Notes: generated from the sequence alone by a model not told the origin. 64,000 nucleotides of DNA from Brachycybe producta (GCA_036925085.1 JAUPFP010000037.1:1384001-1448000); one strand, 5' to 3'; positions 22,686 to 37,276 are shown, counted from the first letter of the stretch. Numbers and translations: made by a program.

Positions 22686-22910
22686 AGAGCCTTTTCACAC
22701 GAACCACTTCTGGTGATCGAGTTCGCTTTCCTCCAAAGCAGACCACTCGAGTCGAGATTTTTTTTTTTTTTTTTGCAGTTCACTCAACAAAACATCGAAA
22801 CCACTTTCTAACCACTGCAGTAGACTCGAGTGGTCTGTTTTAGCAAAGCTGTGACTGCTTTTGGCAATCGAATTTTACAACCAAAATGGTTCGGGTGACA
22901 AGGGTCTCAA
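22686..22910. repeat. MITE family D-like element downstream of gene 1
   Basis: The left end GAGCCTTTTCACACGAACCAC is inverted at the right as GTTCGGGTGACAAGGGTCTC. The inner arms GCAGACCACTCGAGTCGAG and CTCGAGTGGTCTG pair strongly. A run of about 18 T lies in the loop. It begins only about 40 bp after the stop codon, so it is probably within the 3' UTR. Confidence 0.65.
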
Positions 22911-23080
22911 AGAAGTCAATATTGGTGGGAATTCCATCGAATTTTAAAAAATACCTTTCTATTTGGTTCATGTTGACAGTATAAACAAACGTTTATCATG
23001 TTCATGTGACTCCGTAGATGTTTTTGAAACGCCAAGTGAACTTTTTTTTAGAAACAACATTACAAAAAAAAAATCAAATT

Positions 23081-23315
23081 GTTTTTTTTTAAAAAACTAG
23101 AATGGTAGAAGATTATTCGTGACGATATCTTAAAAAATAAACATTTTATAGCAGTTTGAAAATTACCCGATTTTTGGGTTTTCAATTGACATTTCATGAA
23201 TAACTATTTTTGCCTTTTTCAAACTGTCATAAAAAGTTTATTTTGAAAGATAACATCATGCAAATAATTTTAGAAATATCACCAATTATTCTAGTTTCTA
23301 AAACACTTTGAATTT
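23081..23315. repeat. MITE family C copy downstream of gene 1
   Basis: Left arm AAAAAACTAGAATGGTAGAA; right arm ACCAATTATTCTAGTTTCTA. It contains AATAAA at 23136-23141, which might serve as a poly-A signal for the upstream gene, but that is not established. Confidence 0.75.
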
Positions 23316-23387
23316 TTTTAAATGTTTTTCCAGAAAAAAAGATTTTGCTTGAAAAAATTATAAATTTTGGCAAACTTTCGGGGTAAC

Positions 23388-23434
23388 ACCATAGTTTCAT
23401 AGTTGAATTCCACATTCAACTATGAAACTATGGT
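23388..23434. repeat. Perfect 21-bp hairpin with 5-nt loop
   Basis: ACCATAGTTTCATAGTTGAA(T) at 23388-23408 is perfectly inverted at 23414-23434. The loop is TCCAC. It is unlike the MITE families here and is followed by a less AT-rich stretch (23435-23630) with no supported gene. Confidence 0.85.
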
Positions 23435-25449
23435 CTGGCGAGCTTCTCATCGCACAACGTGCATGTCTACATTTCGAATGGGATACAAAAGACACTGGAA
23501 TTCTGTCTCGCAACTGTCCCGAGATTTCGGAACATTTTCCTCTCGACAGTACATGTAACTTGACAGTCGCTAGACAAGGCAACTTCGTATCCTTTAGGGT
23601 CGTATTTTCAACTACTGCAAAGTCATAACTCTAATGCTAAGATAGATAATCAACTTTTACATGAAACTTACTGTCAAAATTTCATGAGTTTAGCACTGCC
23701 TTTCAATTAGCAATCGTTCAAAATACGATTCTAAACATACTTGTAATCGATAGCTAGTTGTTTATCTGATTCTCGTATGGTTTAGGGTCACTTTTTCACA
23801 TTGTTTTTTTTTTTACGAATAACAAAGAATGATGTTGATTTTGGTCACAGATTAGAAAAGTGACCACTGTACGCAAATTTATGTTGCAACAATCAAATGT
23901 ATTTTTAATCATCTCTTCAAATATAGCCAAGGAATAAATAAGTTCATCTCGAACGACAATTAGGATTGGTGGTGGTGGCTTGAAATGCTTCTTGGAAATG
24001 TGGTTAGAATGTGTTGGTGAGGGAGGATTTTAATTGGGCTTCCGCGCAAAGCACCGGCACACTTGGTACTCTAATGGAATCCTCTTATAGCTAGCCTCTA
24101 CCTCCAACTCTCATCGTCGTTTGAGATGAGTATACAACAACAAAAAATGGAATCCATGGATAAAAAAAAACCAAATACGCTAGTAAAGTAATAAAATATT
24201 ACACATATGTAAATTAATGGGTTCTTCAACATCACAAACTTTTGTAATATCTTACAAAACTCTTTCTTAACTAATGACTTACTAACCCTTTTCGATGAAA
24301 TCGTTATGTCACTTGTACAATTGTATATATATATATATAATGGTGTTTCAGTTAACAGGAAATAGATTTTCATTTCTTTATTATTATTGTTTAATTTGTT
24401 ATATATTATTTACCTATGACAAAAATTGTAAAAAAAAATTGTTTGTATTTGTTTCTGTATTTTATTAAATAAATCAATGAAAACAACTAAAAATTGTTTA
24501 TTTTGATATTCACATTTTTGTAATGTTGCACAGGTAAAGCAGAAAGCTACAAGACATTGCATTCAGTGTTGGGATAAATAACTTTTCAAAGTAATTAATT
24601 ACACCACTGAAAAACTAATTAAATATAATTACAGTACTATACAGTATTAAAAATGAACTACAATTACTATATTTTAAAAAGTAATTACAATTACTCAATT
24701 TCTCAAAGCATTTCAATTGCAAATCATTAAAAACATAATTAACGAAAATGAATACAGAAAGTCATCCTCAAGTTTATTTGAAAATAATTAGCACCAATAG
24801 TTTAAAGAGGTTGTGAGTTTGAAATGTAATTTAAAGGAATTGCATTTTTCATTAGAAAAGAAAATTAGAAATAAAAATTACAAAGTTTTAAATAAAATTT
24901 GATGAATAACTGATTAGTTAAAAAAGAAATCAATTGTTATTAATTTAGTTATTTTGTGAAAGATTTGTACAAAAGAAAATTTTTGTTTTGTGTAAACGGG
25001 GTATTTTTCAACTGAAAGTATTCACGATTTAAACGGAACAAAAAGTCGGGTTTTGCTGGAACTTTTCGCAAAAAGTTGGATTTCATTTTTTTTTATGAAA
25101 AGGAATCAAACTTTTTTCAGAAAAGTTTGACAAAATGTTTAGTAAAATGCTTAGGGCTTTATTGTACATGTATGGTCTTTTATTGGTGCTTATATTATTT
25201 TTATAAAATCCATATTTTTTTACTAAATTATTCGATTAAACTTTATAAATTACCACCTATTTTTCTGTCTTTAAGTAGCTTTACATTATTTTTTAAATGT
25301 TCTATAATCCCATATATATATATATATGTATCCATATAGATCCCATTTAAAAGTTCCAATCTTTTATTTATTAACTTAAAATGCTAAAATTTAAAAATGG
25401 AATCTGCAGGTAAATAAATGATGTTGTTGTTCAGTTTTGTTGTGTTTAA
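23435..25449. other. Intergenic with hAT-like fragment
   Basis: No gene is supported. At about 24544-24720, CAGTGTTGGGATAAATAACT followed by repeated AAAGTAATTA(C)A motifs on both strands resembles the CAGTGTTGGG terminus of a widespread hAT group. Short TA runs lie at 24324-24340 and 25315-25328. AATAAA at 23933-23938 is a possible distant poly-A signal. Confidence 0.4.
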
Positions 25450-25672
25450 AACCCTTGGTACACAAAACCACTTATAGTGTCCGATTTCGACTGCAAAATG
25501 AAGTTGCAGGTGGTTGATCAGGCTGTGGTTGCAACATGGTTGCAATGTATTTTTTTATAGAAAGGCTCGAAGCGGTTGGTTTAGGCAAAACCCGACATCA
25601 TTTTCCTGTCAAAATTAACCAAAAAAAATGGGATCTGTGTGTTCCAACCCTTAAAGTTGCGTGATACGCAAC
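25450..25672. repeat. MITE family D copy
   Basis: Left AAACCCTTGGTACACAAAACC, then GATTTCGACTGCAAAATGAAG and GGTTGCAATGTAT. Right end GATCTGTGTGTTCCAACCCTT is the inverse of the left. Confidence 0.75.
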
Positions 25673-27609
25673 ATTTTATTTTTACATAAACTTATATAAA
25701 AAAAATAATTGTGTATAGAAATGGAAGTCTTTAACAAACACATTCGGGTGTGGACGGTACAAACGTTGGGTTGTTGTCTCTATTGAGTTAATATTCTAAT
25801 TTCTAGCCATCAATTTATCATTGCAGAAGGAAAAAATAATACATGTATATGAATATTTTTTTCTACTCATAAGAATATTTAAAAATAACATGGTCTATCA
25901 TTATTTTCTATGCGCTGATGTTGTCAGTAAGAAGAAGTTTTATTTGTCTCCCCATTTCTTATTTTATCATCAAAAGAAAAAGTTGTTTTGACATTTTTCT
26001 TTATATTTTGAAAAATTAAATACAAGTAGGGCCTAGTTTTTATGCAAAACGACATAAGATTGAACCAAAAACTAGATTCAAAGATTGGACATTTTTTAGT
26101 GTTTATTAAATGAACTCATTTGGCGTTTTTTTAATGAAAAAAATGGTATTTTGCTAAAGGGGCAGCCTATCATTATTATTTAATAAGATATTGCAAGACA
26201 AGTATTTATTTTTCAACCCTTATTTTCCATACTTTTGTTTAAAAAAATCCACAAATGAATAATAAATAAATAATGAAAAATTTAAAATGGGAATAAGATG
26301 TCATTTTGAATGAAAGTAACTTTTAAAATATAATATTATATTATGATAGTAAAACATGCGGAAATTAAATTAATAAAAGTAATAATGTAGACCTTATGAT
26401 ACGGTAGACAGTATATTTATCGTACATTGTTTTCTAGTTTAATAAAATAATATAGATTATTACATTTTTTTTGCATAGTTTTTTTTAAAGTGTCATCGGT
26501 ATTTTACACCTGTTATTAGAATACCATTATATGGTTTAATATATATATTTATAATTATTACTATGGTACTAACTTAATATATTTATATACCTTACATAAT
26601 ATTACTTTTTAATAGTACCATTTTTTTAATATTAAATAATAATATTGGTCATAAAAATGTACATTACAATTAATTTTGATTTGACAAAAAGCTACTCCTT
26701 TATTTTTATGAAACTCATTTCTTTTAATATGTATATTAGTTTGACCCAAATTATATTAAAGAAAACGTTGTAAAACTGTAAAACACAAATAATAATGGAT
26801 GACAAATAGTTTTGGTATAATTTTTTAAATAGGAAGTAGCTAATAAGAATTGTTACAAAATAAAGTGAAACGGACATTAAACAATATGTGGGTTCCTTAA
26901 GGTCTTTTTTTAAATTTACTGTACTATTGTGTACATTTTTAAAGATATGACAGAATGATATTTTGTATACTATAAGGTGACAGGTCATCAAGTAATATAA
27001 AAATATTTCTGTTTTATAGAAATATTATGGAAATATTTACACGTATAGCGGAAATAATTTTTTTGTTAAAAAAATGAAGGAAATGTTATATAATGTTTTT
27101 CATAAAACAGATTGGGATGAATGGATTTGCATCTATTGCAATAATATGTGAAGAATGAAACGTTGGGACAGAATGTCAAAATTGAACAAACATTTGAATG
27201 CAAAAAACACTGCCTTGCTTTTTTTTTGCATTACTTGTATTTACTTTGGATGAAATGAAGAATGTTTGTTTAGTAAACGCAAACAAGCCCGTTTTGCTCG
27301 TTTAAGACAACTTTATAAGTGGCCATTACAAAATAATGTATGCAAATGAAAGTCTACGATAGAATAAAAATTTGGCTATTTTGCATTTTTAGAAACAAAC
27401 ATCATTTTTTAAAAAAATGAAAATGTTTTAGAAACTAGAATAGTAAATGATTCACTTAAGAGGATATCCATTTTAACTCAGTTTTTGTTTTCACTTCACG
27501 TTTTATCAAACATTTAAAAAAACAATTTAATAATGTTTAAACTAAAACTAAAAATGAGGTCTTTTTCAAACTGCATTAAATTTTTTTAATATTTCTAAAA
27601 TACAGAAAG
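25673..27609. other. AT-rich intergenic
   Basis: Nothing coding is recognised. A single family C arm (TGTTTTAGAAACTAGAATAG) lies at about 27424-27450. A 99-codon minus-strand frame at 26692-26991 is F/I/K-rich and typical of chance frames in AT-rich DNA. Confidence 0.4.
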
Positions 27610-27935
27610 ACTGGGGCCGTTTTATCGATTAGGCCCAATAGGCACAGTGCCTAGAGCCTACGAACAAAAACACGAAATACAAATTTATTCTCCAAAATCG
27701 ATTTTAATAAATGTTTAATTAGATAACTAACTTGCATAATTTTGTCAATTACAGAAAGCACTAAAAAATTATAAATAATAATAATAAGATACTTAAATAA
27801 TGTGTAGGCCTACTTTTCGACATTTTTATAGACAAATTTGCTATCTTTGAATGTCATCTCTCCCATAACATTATTTTCAATTGAGAGTAGTTTAAGAGTG
27901 CCTAAGGCCTACGAAGGTCTTAAAACGGCCCTGCA
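27610..27935. mobile_element. MITE family G (GGGCCGTTTTA ends)
   Basis: The left end GGGGCCGTTTTATCGATTAG is inverted at the right as AAAACGGCCCTGCAG. Next inward, GTGCCTAGAGCCTACGA pairs with TGCCTAAGGCCTACGAAGG. The CAGGGCCGTTTTA terminus is hAT-like. A second right end is at about 31313-31362. Confidence 0.75.
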
Positions 27936-29194
27936 GACACAATTTATCCAGAAGTTCAGTGACATATACTAAGCAAGATTATGCATATTTCCTGCAAACA
28001 TTATTTAAATGAGGCAGGGTATTTTTTTAATTATGTTGATGCCATTAAATATTTTGATTTAACTCTTTCCAAAAATTTGCTTTTAAAGGAACATCCAACT
28101 AAACAGTTAGCAAATCCATACATTCATTCATTCAGTAAGCATGCATTCAGGTTGACATAAAAATATTGTACAGTAAGTAGTTTTTTAACCAAAGTTTAAA
28201 CATTTTTTTCTTAGAAAAAAGTAAAAGTAAAAAGTTTGTGTCCTGTTCTTAAGTGTTTCTCTAAATTGTGTTAGCACATTTTCTTGTGAAGTTGTGATTC
28301 ACCTTTATTATTTAATAAATCTACAATAAAATACACTGTCACTTAGGCCTACGTAAAAATAACACAATAAGAAAGATTTAGTTTAAACTCAGGATTTATA
28401 GAAAATATAATTTCTCTTATCATAAACCCACTTTTGATGATTAATTCTACCGGAAATATATGAACACACACAGTTAAATACGGTAAACATTTTTTTTTCA
28501 GTAGACATTCATTTTACCAACAAACTGACATCTAAATCATGAACATAAGCACAAGTGGCATTCAGTAAATGCTCGTATTTTAACATGAAACTTCAATTTA
28601 GAAGAAAATTAATAATTATTAACATTCCATATTACACATGTTAATTTACAATATTTTTCAAATTTGTTTCCTTTAACACGATGTTTACTTTGTTTAAAAA
28701 AGTTTTATTTAAAATTGCTAACCACTGCAGTGTATAAAATAGTATGTTGTAATAATTTGTAATTAATTATAACAAAAAATACCATTGATAAGAGAATTTT
28801 TTTGTATAAATTAAGGAATAATTTTAATGATGCTTTTTCCTTATAAACCAGATTGGTCACGAATTTTTTAAGTTTGTATGTTTTCTTCATAAAAAAAAGA
28901 GAGTTGTGCTAGAAAAAAATATGTACTTAAGAAATTGTTCCATTTTAAAATTAGCAGAATGATAAAAACAACAAGAAAAAAAGGTATTTAAATATATAAA
29001 ACCCGATTTGAAACTTCCGGGTATCCTTGATTTTCATGATTCTATGTCACTCATTAATTACATATTATCTAATATTTCATCATGTTTTGAAAATTAAAAG
29101 TTGACATCTTAAATTAAGGTGACTACTAATGAGATAAATGTTTTTACCATTGGGAATATAATAACAATCTTCCAATTTTTAGTTTTTCTTCTAC
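27936..29194. other. AT-rich intergenic
   Basis: No gene, RNA gene or recognisable repeat was seen in this stretch. Confidence 0.4.
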
Positions 29195-29660
29195 ACCAAT
29201 GGTTAACAAAGGATGTTCTGCGACACACTAATTTGCCACAAATTTTTGCTTCTATTAATAACCATTAAATGGATTAATATTATTTTATAAACTTTTCGAA
29301 TACATTTTTACTTTATTGGAAAAAGCAAAATAAACAAAACTTTTCGATTTGCACAAGGCTGCTATCGGCTCTGTATAATCCTACTAAACAAGTGGTTTCC
29401 AAAGGGTGTACTGTACACACTAGTATGCCGTAAATTGTACTAAGTGTGCCGCGAGATTTGGGATGTTTTAATAAATGTTATAATATTATTTAATTTTTTC
29501 AAATAAATTTCAACTTTATTGGAAAAAAGCAAAATTAGCAAAACTTTCCTATTACATATAGGTCCCTCGTATTTACTAAACTTGTGGTCATCAAAGGATT
29601 TTCTGTAGCACACTTAGTGTGCCGTCAGTTTTACTAAGTGTGCCGCAACTTTTTCATACA
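29195..29660 (+). repeat. Tandem decayed units (GTGTGCCG motif)
   Basis: Three diverged units each contain (T)GGTT..CAAAGG followed by a CACACTA(G/A)T(T/G)TGCC motif (about 29201, 29390 and 29584). The first two also share CTTTATTGGAAAAA(A)GCAAAA and AACAAAACTTT/AGCAAAACTTT. GTGGTTCCCAAAG...GTGTGCCGC is a familiar terminus of hAT-type elements. The array is probably a nested or tandem decayed copy. Confidence 0.55.
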
Positions 29661-32410
29661 AGAAATACTGCGTAGTAGGCAAAAAATTGAAAACCTAAAA
29701 ATGTGGCTGTTATTCAGTTTGGCGCTTATTCAGGTTTTCGTAACTTGCATTTGTTCAATGTGGCGCTTATTCTGTAATCTCTTGGGAACCACTGGTCTAC
29801 ACAAATGTTTACTAATGACACTTTAGTTGCATTTCCATTGAAATGACATAAATAGTAAATAAACATATAATGTAATGTGTGGAAATTAAGTATTTACTAG
29901 TTGCATTTTTGTTTGTAAGTTGTGACCATTTTTGTCACCCTAAGTTTTCAACAAACTTAAATGAGGTTATTGAAAAGAGAGAGAAGGAGGGGGTGGGGGG
30001 GGGGGGTATTATTACAAAGGAAAAAGAAAGTCTTTCTTTGGTCATCCTCACCTTAAACGGTTTTTTTGCATCATATTATTATGATATTGTACTTTCGTGT
30101 TTTATTATTTCTGAACTTGCTTCTATTGTTTTTTCTACACAATATCCTTCCATATGTTAACCAGTGTTAAATATTTTCATATTATAGAAGAATGTAAGCC
30201 TAATAGTCCGCCATAGGCATTTTTTTATATTTCTTCTCTCTCTTTCTCTTTCTCATCATCAACTGACCTTATTCTTTTAAATATGGAGGTTATAGACATT
30301 GGAAAGTGAAAATTAAAATGGTCGTTTATATATTAGAACTGCAAAACAGATGAAATGAAATTGAAAGTTGAAAAGTTGTTCTCATTTTTATTTAAAAAAA
30401 AATACAGAAAACAGACGATTTATAGATAAGAAATTAACTTTGCAAAATTTACATTAAAGCTATCACTCAATATAAAAAAAAACCTCTCGATCACTTTTTT
30501 CTATTTTTCACATGGAAATAACATGTTATTTTTTTTAAAGATATATTTTCCTTTTTTTTTTAATTCAATGATGATCTCATTTTAGGTTATTTTTTTTTCT
30601 ATTCTGAAATGAACTTGTTTCTACCTTAATTTACATATAAATGTATTTTAAAGAAATTAAAGTAACTATAAAGTAACTTGAGTATGTAAAATATAGACCA
30701 TAATGTATGAAATTAATTTGTGGTACCACTTTCACTCACACAGAGATATACCAAAGTAATAAGTGCACAGATTTGATTTGTGATGACAAGAGGACTTACT
30801 GCTTAACACAGTTAGTTAAATCTCGTTAAGATTTTTTTTTAAAAACAAAGTAATTATTTCTTCTAAATGGATTCTGAGGAAATACTCATCAAGATAATGT
30901 ACTTAATCTGTTTACTCTATCTTAACAAGGAAAAGTGATTCCTGTAGAGTTTAATCAATCTCAAACATCAAACATGAATTGAAAAATGAATCCTTTTCTT
31001 TTCATTTTTTGAAATCTATACACAATATACAGTATGTTGTAGTTAAATTATACACAAAACAGTGTATCCTAATTTCCTAAATGCCACTGCCTAGGCATTT
31101 TGATGAAATAGGGTCTATTCAAACATATTTCTTAATGATATATGCAGGGTCACCTCCATTGAACTCAGGCTTTTCTAATTTTAGATGCAGCCCCATCCGC
31201 GCTCATAATATTCTAGTTAATTGTTATTTTAATTTATATTTTTCGAATTATGTACAATTAATTTGTATTTTGTTACTTTTTGGATTTATGTGTCAAATTT
31301 TTGTTAGGCTCTTAAATGCTCGTAGGTTTTAGGTACTGTGCCTAATGGATAAAACGGCCCTGATAACACGATTAATTTTTTGATAATACACTGTATGTAT
31401 ATTTTTTTTAAACAAAATACAAGTGTTTTTAATGTGCTAGAATGACTTTTATAATTTTTTTTTATTAATTTCTTTTAGACCCATAATACGATAATAACAC
31501 CTAAAATGCTTACAAATGTGTTCTACAATGCAGAAATTTGCGGAAACTTGCATAGACGTTTTTTTAGATTTAATAATTGTATTTATTATAAAAAAATATA
31601 CACATAATTAAGTTCATTAATAAATTTTCTTAAAATTAACTCTTTTCGACTAAAATATGCAGGAATTTTTGTAACATCCTATATGTGTAGTATGTAGTCT
31701 AGTCCGTAAATTAGATTATTAATTAGTTTAGGGTATTATTATATGCACAAAACTAGTTTTAACTTGAAGAAAACAACTAGTTTTGTCTGATTTTATTTTT
31801 GTTAAAGTTAGTTTTCATTATTTCACGTATTTACTGTAACATATTGATATATACATATTATAACAATAACAGTATATAGAAAGGTAGTATTTACTATACA
31901 GTAAATGTGTTGGGTAATTGATATTTGTATTGCACTGAAAGCCATTTGTGCACTTCATAGATTTAACAAAAGATGTAAATATCGTTGAATTGAATAATTT
32001 TCTTTTATAAACTCTTAAAAAAGTATTCAGACTTCCGCGTTCATCCAGTGACTTTGCATAATTAATGAACACCAAATGTGTCATCAGTGAGGAAAATAAA
32101 CACAAACATTTGTCTGTTGTTTTGGCGAAGTAGAATCTTGTAAGTTATTAAACTTATCAGGTTTATGTAATTATTAAATTACACAATTGTATGGCAATAT
32201 GGATTATTTTCAAAAAAACAAAAGGAAAAAAATGTTCAATTGAAGTAGTAACACAAAAGGAAAATTTTTAAGTTCGTAATTGATAATTAAATGTCAGAAA
32301 CAATTTCATTATTGCAAGATATTCTCAATACTTTTAGTTGTTTTGGACAATATGTTCTGAAAAAATAATAAGAAAAGGATGGTTTTAATTATAAAATCTT
32401 GAATTTACTT
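29661..32410. other. AT-rich intergenic with family G end
   Basis: No gene is supported. A poly-G run of about 14 lies at 29994-30007. At 31313-31362, AATGCTCGTAGG ... AATGGATAAAACGGCCCTG is the right end of a family G MITE whose left end was not clear. The remaining short frames look like chance. Confidence 0.4.
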
Positions 32411-32618
32411 TTAGGCCCTTGGAACACAGACTACTTTCAGTGGTCGATTTCGGGCTTCAAAATTAAGTTGCAAGTGATTGTACTGTGTTTGCAACGTGGT
32501 TGCAATGTACCGTAATCATTATGGAAAAATTCGAAGTGGTCAGTTTTGACGACAATCGGACTTCTTTTGTAGTAGAAATCAACTACAAAAAGTGGTTTGT
32601 GTGTTCTAACCCTTAATT
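32411..32618. repeat. MITE family D copy upstream of gene 2
   Basis: The left end TAGGCCCTTGGAACACAGAC is inverted at the right as GTTTGTGTGTTCTAACCCTTA. Inside, GTGGTCGATTTCGGG and GTGGTTGCAATGTACCG match other copies. The 87-codon minus-strand frame over it is an artefact. Confidence 0.8.
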
Positions 32619-33164
32619 TGCCATTTTTCCTGGTACTTATAAAGTGCCATAATTTTTTTTTGTATTTTTCATTTATTAAAAATGAAATTAATTGATCCAT
32701 TTTTTATCAGCAACATTCAACAAATGCTTGCTTCATCTTTTAATTAATTTTTCAGAAAAATTTGTTGTATATCGGTGATACCCATACAGTGGCCCATTTT
32801 TATATACAAGTAAGCATGAATAAATTATAAACATCTTATGCATAATTAATTTGAATCATTTTTATCAAAGCAATTATCATTTAAACAAAACATGGGTGCA
32901 CACATTTATTACATATTATCATGTATAGTGTAGAGATTGCTTAGATTTAATTATTGATGAGTGTGTGCATATCTAATCTAAGTGATGAATATATTAAATA
33001 GTAAGTTGTTTAAGATTGCCCACAAAAAAAGTGAAAAACTAAGTTAACCAATGTAATGTGTTCGTGTTGGATTCAATTGAGAGAGAATTGGAGAAAAGTA
33101 ATTTTTTTTTCTCTAGGTCGCCAATGTAAATAAATGTAGGTCGTCATTTCGCTCTCGAATCCAC

Positions 33165-33175
33165 TATATATAAAG
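33165..33175 (+). promoter_or_regulatory. TATA box of the Thr/Gly-rich gene
   Basis: TATATATAAAG lies 185 bp upstream of the start codon at 33350. Transcription is expected near 33197, leaving a leader of about 150 nt that contains no upstream ATG. Confidence 0.6.
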
Positions 33176-33349
33176 GGAACCTCTACCTCACCATAAAGCC
33201 ACTTTTTTATCGGAATATTTTTAAACAGCTTTTCAAACAACACTATTCATTGATCGGTATTTCTTATATAAACTACACATATTATATAACCTGTACGTAT
33301 TTTTTTTATTTAAAAAAAAAATAGGTGCAAAGTTAAAAACACTGCCATT

Positions 33350-36300
33350 ATGAATCAGGTAGGTGAAATAATATTTATTTTCTTAATTTAGATTTAAATT
33401 CAATTTTGTGATAGTTCTATGTGATTATATATGTGTTATGCTAATTAAGAAATAAACAGGTGTTATATAAGTCTAATTGAGTCATTATTACACGGCTTTT
33501 AATATAAAACAGGAAAGTGTTATATAGATGTTAATATTAGTTAAATGTTATATAATTTATATTTCTTAATTTGCCAGAAAAAAAGGTGCAATAATACGTT
33601 ATTTCATAATTGCACTACTATTTAGGAGCATTTATATTATTTTTTAAAATAGTTAGAATTATTTTGAAATAATAGAGCTTTTCCGCCAATCTTTCTTTCA
33701 TTTTGTCGTTGATTTTTTCATTCAACAACAACTTTCTATTTTAGATTTTATATAATCAGAAAAAAATCTAAAAAGCCACCACAAAACCAACTTTTACAAC
33801 AACTTTGGTATTTTTTTTACTGTTATTTGTTGTAAAATAAACGTTTTAACAAATTTATGGTGGCACAAAACCTCTATTATTTCATAATAAGACAATTGAC
33901 TAATTTTACTCTTTTTAAAATTACTTCAACTAATTGTTTTAATATAAATAATACAATAGTTGTGTTGGTATAGTTGGGTGGATCTGTTTTATTTTAAATA
34001 AATAAAAAAGAGAGTAAACGCAAATTTAGGCTAAGTGGCAAAAGTGGTTTAGTAAAAATTCAGTCATTCTAATAATACCTAGTACACACCTAATAAATTA
34101 AATGCATTTAAATAATAAACACGTTTTACAAAACCCTTTTAAGGACTAGAAACATACATTGAATTCAATACATTTTAATATATTCAGTCGTTGCATTTTA
34201 ATATAATGAGTTATTGTAATAAAATTTTCATTAAGCTTATTTAAAAATGTACAGATACTAATTAAAGTAAGGAAGTAAATTTCAAGTTAAGATGGTTTTA
34301 AAATGTAAATGCCTCTCAAACTCTTGATTATTCATTCAGTCTTTCACGTTCAAAATTAAGAGAAGTTTGAATGTGTTTTATAAACTAGAAGGGTAACTCC
34401 ATCACTTAAGGGTATTTTAATGTGGATAATCTTTCAAAGACTCAACTTTAAGCAGACGACGCTTAGCAGAGTATATTTTTTTCATTTTTGTCTATAAAAA
34501 GGTTTATTTTGAATGATATCAATGTGAAAATACCCTTGAGTGTGTTCGAGCTACCCTTCTAGTTTCTAAAACACTTCCTAGTTTCTATTACTTTTGCTTC
34601 TGAAAGATAGAATAAAAATTCGAAAATTAATTGTTCCTAAACCATCTTAATTGGACTCCGAAATATTCAACTAAACACAATTAATTGGAATGCATTTAGT
34701 TAATGTGAAAACAAGTTATTATAAAGTCACATTTCTAAAAAAAAATAGCTTAGTAATCTATTTATTATTTTTGTATGAAAAAATAATTTTTTTTTTTGCT
34801 TTAAAACTATTTAGAAAATTCTAATTTTGTTTTTGTTTATGTTTATTTGAGACATAATTATTATTTTAAGTGTATTTTGCATAAAACATGTTTTTATGAT
34901 GAAAATTTTTCAACAATACAAATAGAGAGGGGTGTTTTTTTTTTCTTTTCTTTTTCTCTAAATTACTTATTTTTCATTTTTATATTGTTTTAAAAGTTAT
35001 TTTTTTTTCTTATTATTATTATGTTGTTTTCATTTATTATCCACATAGGAAGTGAAAACTAAATACAAAAAACTAAAGAAATGTCAAGACTATAAAAAAA
35101 AAGCTAAAAACAAGTGATTGTTGTCCTAAATCCCCATCACATTCATTTTGCTTTGTGAAGTTTTGGGCAACTTTCACTTGTGTGTGTGTTTTTTTTAAAT
35201 AAAAAACCAGCTTTCTTGTAATATAAATCATGTTACCTGATGATGTCACTCAAGCATTTATGTTACATGTTAGGGGCCAATCAGGAAGTGTATTTTTTTA
35301 CTTCTTCTTCTCCTGTTTAAAATATAATTATGGTTATCTATCTAGTTATGAACATTAGAAATAGAAAGTGGAATGAATCAATGTAATATGAAAAGAAAAA
35401 ACAACAAAACAAATGACCACTCCTATGGAGAGAAAGTTATCAACCAAAAAATGAAACAATATAATATAAAAAAAGGTTTTTTGTTTTAATACAAAGTTGA
35501 CCTGAAAGTAAAAGTTTTACCATCCATTTTTTTTTTTGGAATGTGGAATGCAATTAAAATTAAAATTTAAATGAAATTGTACATTGAATCAAAACATTAA
35601 AATTGCAAGGATTATACCTAGTAATTAATACATCTAATAAGATAAATGCATTTCAATATTGAATATATTATACAGAACTCCTGTTATGTCTACACTTTAG
35701 CTAAATCCATTTAATACCTAGTACACACCTGTTAGTTTAAATGCATTTAAATAATACACGTGTTCTACAGAGCCCTGTTGAAGGATAAACAAACAATATG
35801 TCGAATTCAATTTATTCAGTAATCTGAAAATATTGAGTTAATACTTAAATATAATATAGAAACTATTGACAAAATATTGATTTAGTATTTCAATTTAAAA
35901 TATTATTAATTTTTATTTGGTTCGTGTCCTTAACTGGATTCCGTACAATTCACCTAAACACATTTAATTTGAATTCATGTACAAGGAACAAGTTAAATGT
36001 GTTTAATTGTATTATACGAAGTTCAATTAAGAACATGGACAAAATAAATGAACTTAATAGATATGAAGAAAATTTGAATACTAAGTCAATATTTCGCACT
36101 AACCTATTATATTAAAATGAAAATTTGAATATTTAAATATTGACTCAAAATATAGAGATATTAATTGAATAAATTAAATTAGACATTGTTTGTCTTTGAC
36201 AGGGCTCTCTAGAACATGTTTAAGATTTAAACACATTTAACTTTTTTTTAAGTTAGTTGAATCAAATATTGATTTAATAATTCAATACATAGTTCAAATA

Positions 36301-37276
36301 GTTCAAATTTCTAAAACACTTTCTTAATTAATGTTTTTAAAACATGATTATCATGGGCCTCATTAGAGAAAAAGTCATAAAATTAGGACAGTTATACCTA
36401 ATGATGACACTGCTTGTGTGCTATTATTTTAGAGCTATTACATTATGTTGTACACCAGACCATGACAGTCATAAGACAATATATATATCATAACTATTTT
36501 GTAATCTAATTTTATGACTGTTACAAAGTTATACACATGTACATTATCATTCTAGTAATGTCATAAGCTATTTAATTTTTTTAAAAAAATTAAATGATGT
36601 TCTCAACTTCTCACATGATAATTGTTAACAGTTTTAATACTCATTTATTAACTACTAAATTAAGAGCACTATTGCTGTAGAGAATTTCTCAAGGAAGTTT
36701 CTTACTTAGTTTTATGCATAGTTAATTTAATTGTTCGATCACACTTCAGAAAACCGGTACTTAAAGTAACTTTGCAAGTACCAATTGGAAGCAATTTACA
36801 TTTTTTTTTTAAAAAAGGCCATTAATTTGATAATAATTGTCTATTTCTTAAAATATTTTTAAAAAAAAAAACGTTATAAAAAAAACACAAAAACTTTTTT
36901 TTTTATATAAGTTTCAAATCTTTTGAAATTTTAGTTCATTGTTTATGCAGAATAACTGGTTAGATATACATGAACATCAATAAAATATAATTATATGATG
37001 AATAGAGAATGAAACCATTGAGGAAAGGAATCTAAATAGTGTTAAGAGCTAGCTAAGTTTACAGTGTTTATAGTTTATTATATTGAAAGTGTCTGAATTA
37101 TTGAAAAAGTTGGGGCGTTGCGAATTGAATTCGATAGTCAGGTATTGTTACTTGTATTTTCCGGTGTCTTATGAATGAGGTCGTTTCTTTTTTCTTTTTC
37201 TTATACAAAATGATTAAAGTGTCTATAGTCACTTGTAAACTCAAGTGAAATCAATTGGAACTTCAGCATGTTTTCT

